Source of the DNA: Histoplasma ohiense
Lineage: Eukaryota; Ascomycota; Eurotiomycetes; Onygenales; Ajellomycetaceae
DNA: 64,000 nt
Assembly (NCBI GenBank): GCA_017607445.1
Contig: JAEVHH010000005.1
Location: 3,787,001 to 3,851,000 of the forward strand
Direction: 5' to 3'
Numbering within the stretch: position 1 is the stretch's first letter; the number at the start of each line of letters is the position of its first letter. Shown here piece after piece: positions 59,544-64,000 of this stretch. The position numbers and the translations under genes were made by a program. Under the pieces are notes generated by a model. The model saw only the letters and a list, made by a program, of their open reading frames with translations, had not been told where the DNA came from and searched no databases.

Positions 59544-59937
59544 TGTAACAGACATACTTCAATTAACAATCTAACACTATTCTAAATACAGATTATGAAT
59601 TGATTAAGAAAAGAAAGAGAAAAGAGATCAGAAGAAAAGGTCATACAAAGAGAGTTCTTATAGAGAAAAGATCAGAGCAGAAGAATATCAGAAGCCACTC
59701 CACAGTGAAGCATGAAGTGAAGTACAGAGTGGAAGAACATTGAGAGTTACACAGAAGAATCATTAGAACTACATGAGTACAAAGCACAAGACAGAAGAGG
59801 TTACACAGAAGAATCATTAGAGGCTATACAAGCACAGAGTGCAATAACAGAGATGAGTAGATGTACGCGAGCATGGAATGTGAGGCAGAAGGGGTTGATT
59901 GCGTAAGTTAACTACTAACGGGTGCTAACCTGTCACA
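59544..59937 (-). repeat. 5' LTR of element C
   Basis: It is 394 bp, TGTAACAGAC to CCTGTCACA on the plus strand. It keeps more CpG near its outer end (TACGCGAGC, TTGCGTAAG, CTAACGGG) than any other repeat in the cluster. Confidence 0.92.
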
Positions 59938-62214
59938 TTTACAAAGCTTGACATCTCTGCAGTCTTCTATAAGATAAGAATTAATGAAGATGATGAATGG
60001 CTAACTGCTTTTTGTACACATTACAGATTATATGAATGAACAGTGACTCTCTTTGAATTAGTGAATGTCTCAAGCACATTTCAGAAATACATTAACTGAG
60101 CTCTATGAGATCTGCTCAATGAGATTGTCTCAGCATACATGAACAATATTCTGATCTTCACTGATGGACTGCTCACTGAGCACTGTAAGTATGTATGACA
60201 AGTGCTTGATCATCTATAAAAAGTCAGACTGCAAGTGAACATTGACAAATGCAACTTTGAAATCAAGTCTACAATCTATCTAGAATTCATCATCAAAGCT
60301 GAAAAAGATGTATGCATGAATTCTAAGAAGATGAAAGCAATCCTCAACTGAGAGACATCAGTCTCAGTAAAAGAGACTAGAAGCTTTCTAGAATTTATCA
60401 ACTTCTATCAAAGATTTATCAAAAACTTCTTCAATATCATACAATCACTGACAGATCTGATCTGAAAAGATGCTGTGTTTCAATGAACTGATGAAGCAGA
60501 CACAGCATTCAAAAAGCTGAAGTATATATTCACAAACACTTCAATACTGCAATCATTCAATCTGAATAAGCATACAATTCTCAAAACAGACATCTCAGAT
60601 TATGTAGTAGATAAAGCACTGATGCAATATGATAACAAAGATGTTCTACAACTCTGTGTCTTCATTTTGAAAAAGATGTCACTCATCAAATACAACTATA
60701 AGATCTACAACAAGAAGCTTCTAGCAATCATACAATGTCTTAAAAAATGAGAGTTCAAACTTATGAGCATTGAAAAGTTTGAGATTGTTATCAATCATAA
60801 GAACTTAGAGTACTTCACAATCATTTGTAAACTCACTGAAAGACATATGTATTGATTATTGTTTCTTAGCTGTTTTTCATTCACAATTCATTATCAATCT
60901 GAAGTAGAGAACACTCTTGTGGATGCTCTGTCTCATCAAGAACAAGATATACCATCTGATAACTTGAACAACAGATGAAAACATCAAGAGCATTGATTAA
61001 TCAACTCTGCAATTATAGAAGATTCTACACAATCAGACAAACTCTGCATACATATCAATCAGTTCTGAGCTCAAGAATCCTTGCTTGAAGAACAATGAAA
61101 GCTAGCAGCAGAAGCAGATGAATTCTGACAATAAATCATCAAAGTCATACAAAACAGAACATCTCAATTCTCTGCAAGTGTATACTCAAGAACAGATATC
61201 TCAGCATGTTCAATCAATAATGACAACTGCTTACACTTTTGAGATAGATGATGGATTTCTGATTCAGAATCTCTATAAACACAGATCATGCAAGAAATTC
61301 ATGACTTACTGATGATCAGACACTCAGAATATAAAATTATGTACAACATCATTGTCTGAGAATTCTACTGATCAGATATGTTGAAAGATATACACTGATT
61401 TGTACACAACTGTGATTGCTGCAGCTCAGTGATGATATGATATGAATGCTGAAAAGAGATGCTGAAGCTTCTATCTGTCTCTGACTGAACTTGATACAAT
61501 ATAGCTATTGATTTTGCAGTTTCCTTACTCAAAAGTGAAGATTCTATGAACATTCTAGTCATTGTCAACTGATTCAGCAAGAATGTAATACTACAGCTCT
61601 GTGACAAGATGAATGCTGAAGTAGTTGCAGATGTCTTTATCAAAAGCCTGTTCTATCATATACACAGTCTATCTTCATTCATTGTGTCAGATAGAGACAG
61701 TCAATTCATCAGCACACTCTGAGCCTGCATATGTCAATTATTAAGAATTGAATGAAAGTTATCAACAGTGTATCACTCAGAGACTGATGAAGCTACTGAG
61801 AGAATGATACAAATAGTAAAGAACATTCTTCATAAGTTCTGCAATTACATGCAAGACAACTGAAGCAATCTGCTGCCATACACTGAGATTGCAATTAACA
61901 GTCAAGATTCTGCTATGATAGATGTAAGCTCATTCTTTCTTCTACACAGATACAATTTAGAGGTTCTGAACTTCTCTGAGACTTCTCAAGAAACTGCATA
62001 CATCTGCAGCCTCATACAGACAGCAGAGAATATCATGAGCAAGCTGAAGAAAGCCCACAAATGAGCAGAAGCTTCAATGATCAGTGCTCAGCAAAATTAC
62101 AAAAATCAAACAAACATCAGAAGAAGTTCTGCAATCTGATACCATATAGAAAACAAAGTCTGACTGAATCTCAAGAACATAAAAACAGATCATCTCTTGT
62201 GTACACTAGATTAC
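59938..62214 (+). pseudogene. Element A pol continued: RT, RNase H, integrase
   Basis: RT resumes with KLDISAVFYKIRINEDDEWL, then YMNNILIFTD, where the YMDD box has become YMNN. RNase H and TERHMY follow. Integrase has TDFAV-type core IDFAVSLL, the second Asp in FIVSDRDSQF, and Glu in TDEATERM. Conserved Trp positions (RLYE*TV, YIN*AL, VFQ*TDEAD) are TGA. The frame is cut at 62,214 by element D. Confidence 0.82.
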
Positions 62215-62485
62215 TGTAATAGACACAACGGAGATATCTATATTAGAAAATAGCTATGTAGTGATAGAAGAACACAGAACACATCAGAATTAATGAGAAG
62301 AGATATAATGCACAGTATTATAGATGGCTGTAGCACATGGTGATCATCTATATAATGCTTGCTGATATCTGTAGATATTAGAGGATCAGTGATTAGCTTT
62401 GAATAATAGAGATTGCTATCTTCTTAACATTCTATATGTGTACTTCACACTACTCTCATAATTATATCTACAATCATCTCTTACA
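62215..62485 (+). repeat. 5' LTR of element D
   Basis: TGTAATAGACACAACGGAG to CATCTCTTACA, 271 bp, is the reverse complement of the two B LTRs with transitions only as far as I compared. Confidence 0.9.
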
Positions 62486-62590
62486 ATTCTAATTGCTCAT
62501 AACTTTATTTGAGTGGTCTGTTGTTATGCACACCTACAATAAAGCATGCAATGTTAGTTAAAACATGCAACATTAGTTAAAACATGCAAG

Positions 62591-64000
62591 ATGATCTTGA
62601 TATGTGCAAGATCTCTTGAAAACCAATCTGAATCCTCTACTGTCTCTGATGATCACAATGTGTGTTTGCAACAGTTGAATGATCAAATCTGTGAATAAGA
62701 GCAGCAATTAGCTATTCTGCATGTGCAACAGCAGCTCAATGAGTTGAAAGTGCAGATTTGTGGAGATACTCTCATTGAGTCTCAATTAACCCAGAATATC
62801 ATCACAGAACCACTGCAAAATTGATCTGTGAATGATATGAATGATGATAATGAAACACCACTGAGATTGGAGATTAAGGACTATTATCAAGGAAAAAATA
62901 TGTTAGAATTCAAAAACTATAAAGATCACATGTTGACTCTCTTTACACATCATTGCTGATATTATTGAAAGAAAGAACACAAGATAAATGATGCTAAACT
63001 CTACCTTGACACTCATATTAAGCAGAAATGATTGAATTTTGTATCATCATATAAGAGACATGGAGGAGCAACACTGTTGACTTTTGACAATATATTATCA
63101 TATCTAGAAATGCAAATTAACAATCCACAGAATCAGTGCTGATTGATGAGTCAAAAGTTTCAAAATGTGAAGCAACAAAAATGGCAATCAATACATGATT
63201 TCTCTAAATATCTCAAAGACTGAGAATACTACTTACCTTCATATAGCAAAGAACAAAGAATGGATAACTTGTATAGTAAGATATTGAAGATATTACACAC
63301 AGAACTCAATCATTGAAATCAAGAGCCTCAGAACTATAAAGAGTTGCTTTGAACTCTACAGACTCTCAAGAAAAATATACCAGAGTGATGATATGCTATC
63401 TGCAAAGAAAGATTTGTAATATTTGTAGGAAATCAGTGTTGTTCTGATAAATCTAGCAATCATTGGAACAAGAGAAAATGAGAGGAATAAATGAATTCAA
63501 CTGAACAAATCAAAAAAGATAAATATAACTGAATGAAGAAGTGTTCTCACTGTCATAAGAAGAGTCATATTGCAAATGATTGTTGAATGTTACATTCTGA
63601 AAAGTGTAACTAAGTTCAACAAATAAAAAATCAACAATCTCAATTGTAGAAGCAGCTGCTGCATTGAGAATATGAACAACTAGACTGTGAGATAAACAAT
63701 TATTGACAATGAATATATAGATACTGACAGAAGTGAGATGATTGATGATGTGAATGCTAGTGGATTCTGATATGAATGTGAATTTTGTGTTCCACATCTG
63801 GGCATCAAAATATTTCTCAAAGGCAGAAGATAAACCAAAAGTAGTGGAAGCAGTTGATAATCATAAGATTAAATCATATGAACAATGAAGAGCTGCAATG
63901 AAGATTATTGATGATGAACATATTCTCTGAGAAGAATTCCATCATTTTGAAGAGGCTGATATTAGCAGATATAATGTAATTTTGAACATGTTGTGATTGA
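62591..64000 (+). pseudogene. Gag of element D, incomplete
   Basis: Starts MILICARSLENQ like element B and has an intact CCHC knuckle CSHCHKKSHIANDC at 63,542-63,583. Many TGA codons are found, including TGA 63,029-63,031 where copy B keeps TGG. Upstream a short tandem repeat (TTAGTTAAAACATGCAA, two to three copies) lies at 62,548-62,590 and is shared with B. The frame runs out of the window. Confidence 0.78.

Larger units (their letters stand above)
54257..59937 (-). mobile_element. Chromovirus C, complete, same family as A, opposite orientation
   Basis: A 5,681-bp element has two 394-bp LTRs (54,257-54,650 and 59,544-59,937) and a 5-bp duplication TTTAC (54,252-54,256 and 59,938-59,942). 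The order on the minus strand is LTR, primer site, gag, protease, RT, RNase H, integrase, chromodomain, polypurine tract (AGAGGGGGATAA), LTR. It interrupts the RT of element A. Confidence 0.93.
44192..62214 (+). mobile_element. Chromovirus A (Ty3/Gypsy), split by nested insertions
   Basis: Element A has a 5' LTR (44,192-44,725), gag (45,101-45,910), protease and start of RT (53,059-54,256), then the rest of RT, RNase H and integrase (59,938-62,214). It is interrupted by element B (45,916-53,058, duplication GCAAG), by element C (54,257-59,937, duplication TTTAC) and at 62,215 by element D. Removing the insertions restores continuous frames at each junction. Its 3' end is outside the window. 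Confidence 0.88.
62215..64000 (+). mobile_element. Chromovirus D (family B), truncated by window end
   Basis: It begins with a 271-bp LTR (62,215-62,485) of family B in the plus orientation, followed by leader and gag. It cuts element A; the candidate duplication is ATTAC (62,210-62,214), which cannot be checked in this window. Confidence 0.88.

Noticed and set aside
29752..64000. Reassigned genetic code, TGA read as Trp
   Set aside because: TGA also stands at Arg positions, TGG is still used at other Trp sites, sister copies differ TGG/TGA, and host genes beside the repeats stop normally. Mutation explains all of it.

Overview
This looks like nuclear DNA of a filamentous ascomycete, most likely an Onygenales mould. 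Genes carry short GT-AG introns and encode fungal proteins (eL36, Rpt4, enolase, eIF3j/Hcr1, UBX/TUG protein, GH47 mannosidase, hybrid histidine kinase, secreted M20 peptidase). GC-normal gene islands alternate sharply with AT-rich blocks of LTR retrotransposons. That layout resembles the two-compartment genomes reported for Blastomyces and relatives. The lineage is an inference; nothing here fixes the species.

Layout. 1-28.5 kb is a gene island: an APH-fold protein (-), small TIR repeats, hemerythrin-domain protein (+), UBX-domain protein (+), eL36 (-), a gene-poor 5 kb, hybrid histidine kinase (+), M20 carboxypeptidase (+), GH47 mannosidase (-), and Rpt4 (-) divergent from enolase (+). 29.0-37.7 kb is a Ty3/Gypsy element with two LTRs, gag-protease, pol in the -1 frame, and an extra ORF before the 3' LTR. 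37.7-41.8 kb is a small island with an HNH-nuclease-like gene and HCR1. 41.9-64 kb is a nested retrotransposon cluster: a Ty1/Copia remnant is cut by chromovirus A (+). A is cut by chromovirus B (-, 45,916-53,058, target duplication GCAAG), by C (-, 54,257-59,937, same family as A, target duplication TTTAC), and at 62,215 by D (+, same family as B), which runs off the window.

Main observations. (1) All repeats carry a RIP-like mutation pattern of an unusual kind. The LTR pair of the first element differs at 19 of 348 sites, all transitions, 13 in CpC (GpG) and 4 in CpG context. This turns TGG and CGA codons into TGA, so nearly every in-frame stop in about 30 kb is TGA. (2) Element B carries, antisense to its own genes, a separate gene with two introns and two copies of a six-cysteine motif. 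(3) Family A has a 13-nt site just inside the LTR that is exactly complementary to a stretch within the LTR, as in self-primed Tf1/sushi elements. It also has a chromodomain, and a pol stop codon inside the LTR.

No rRNA, tRNA or CRISPR was found. Exon boundaries were placed by hand from splice signals, reading phase and family knowledge.
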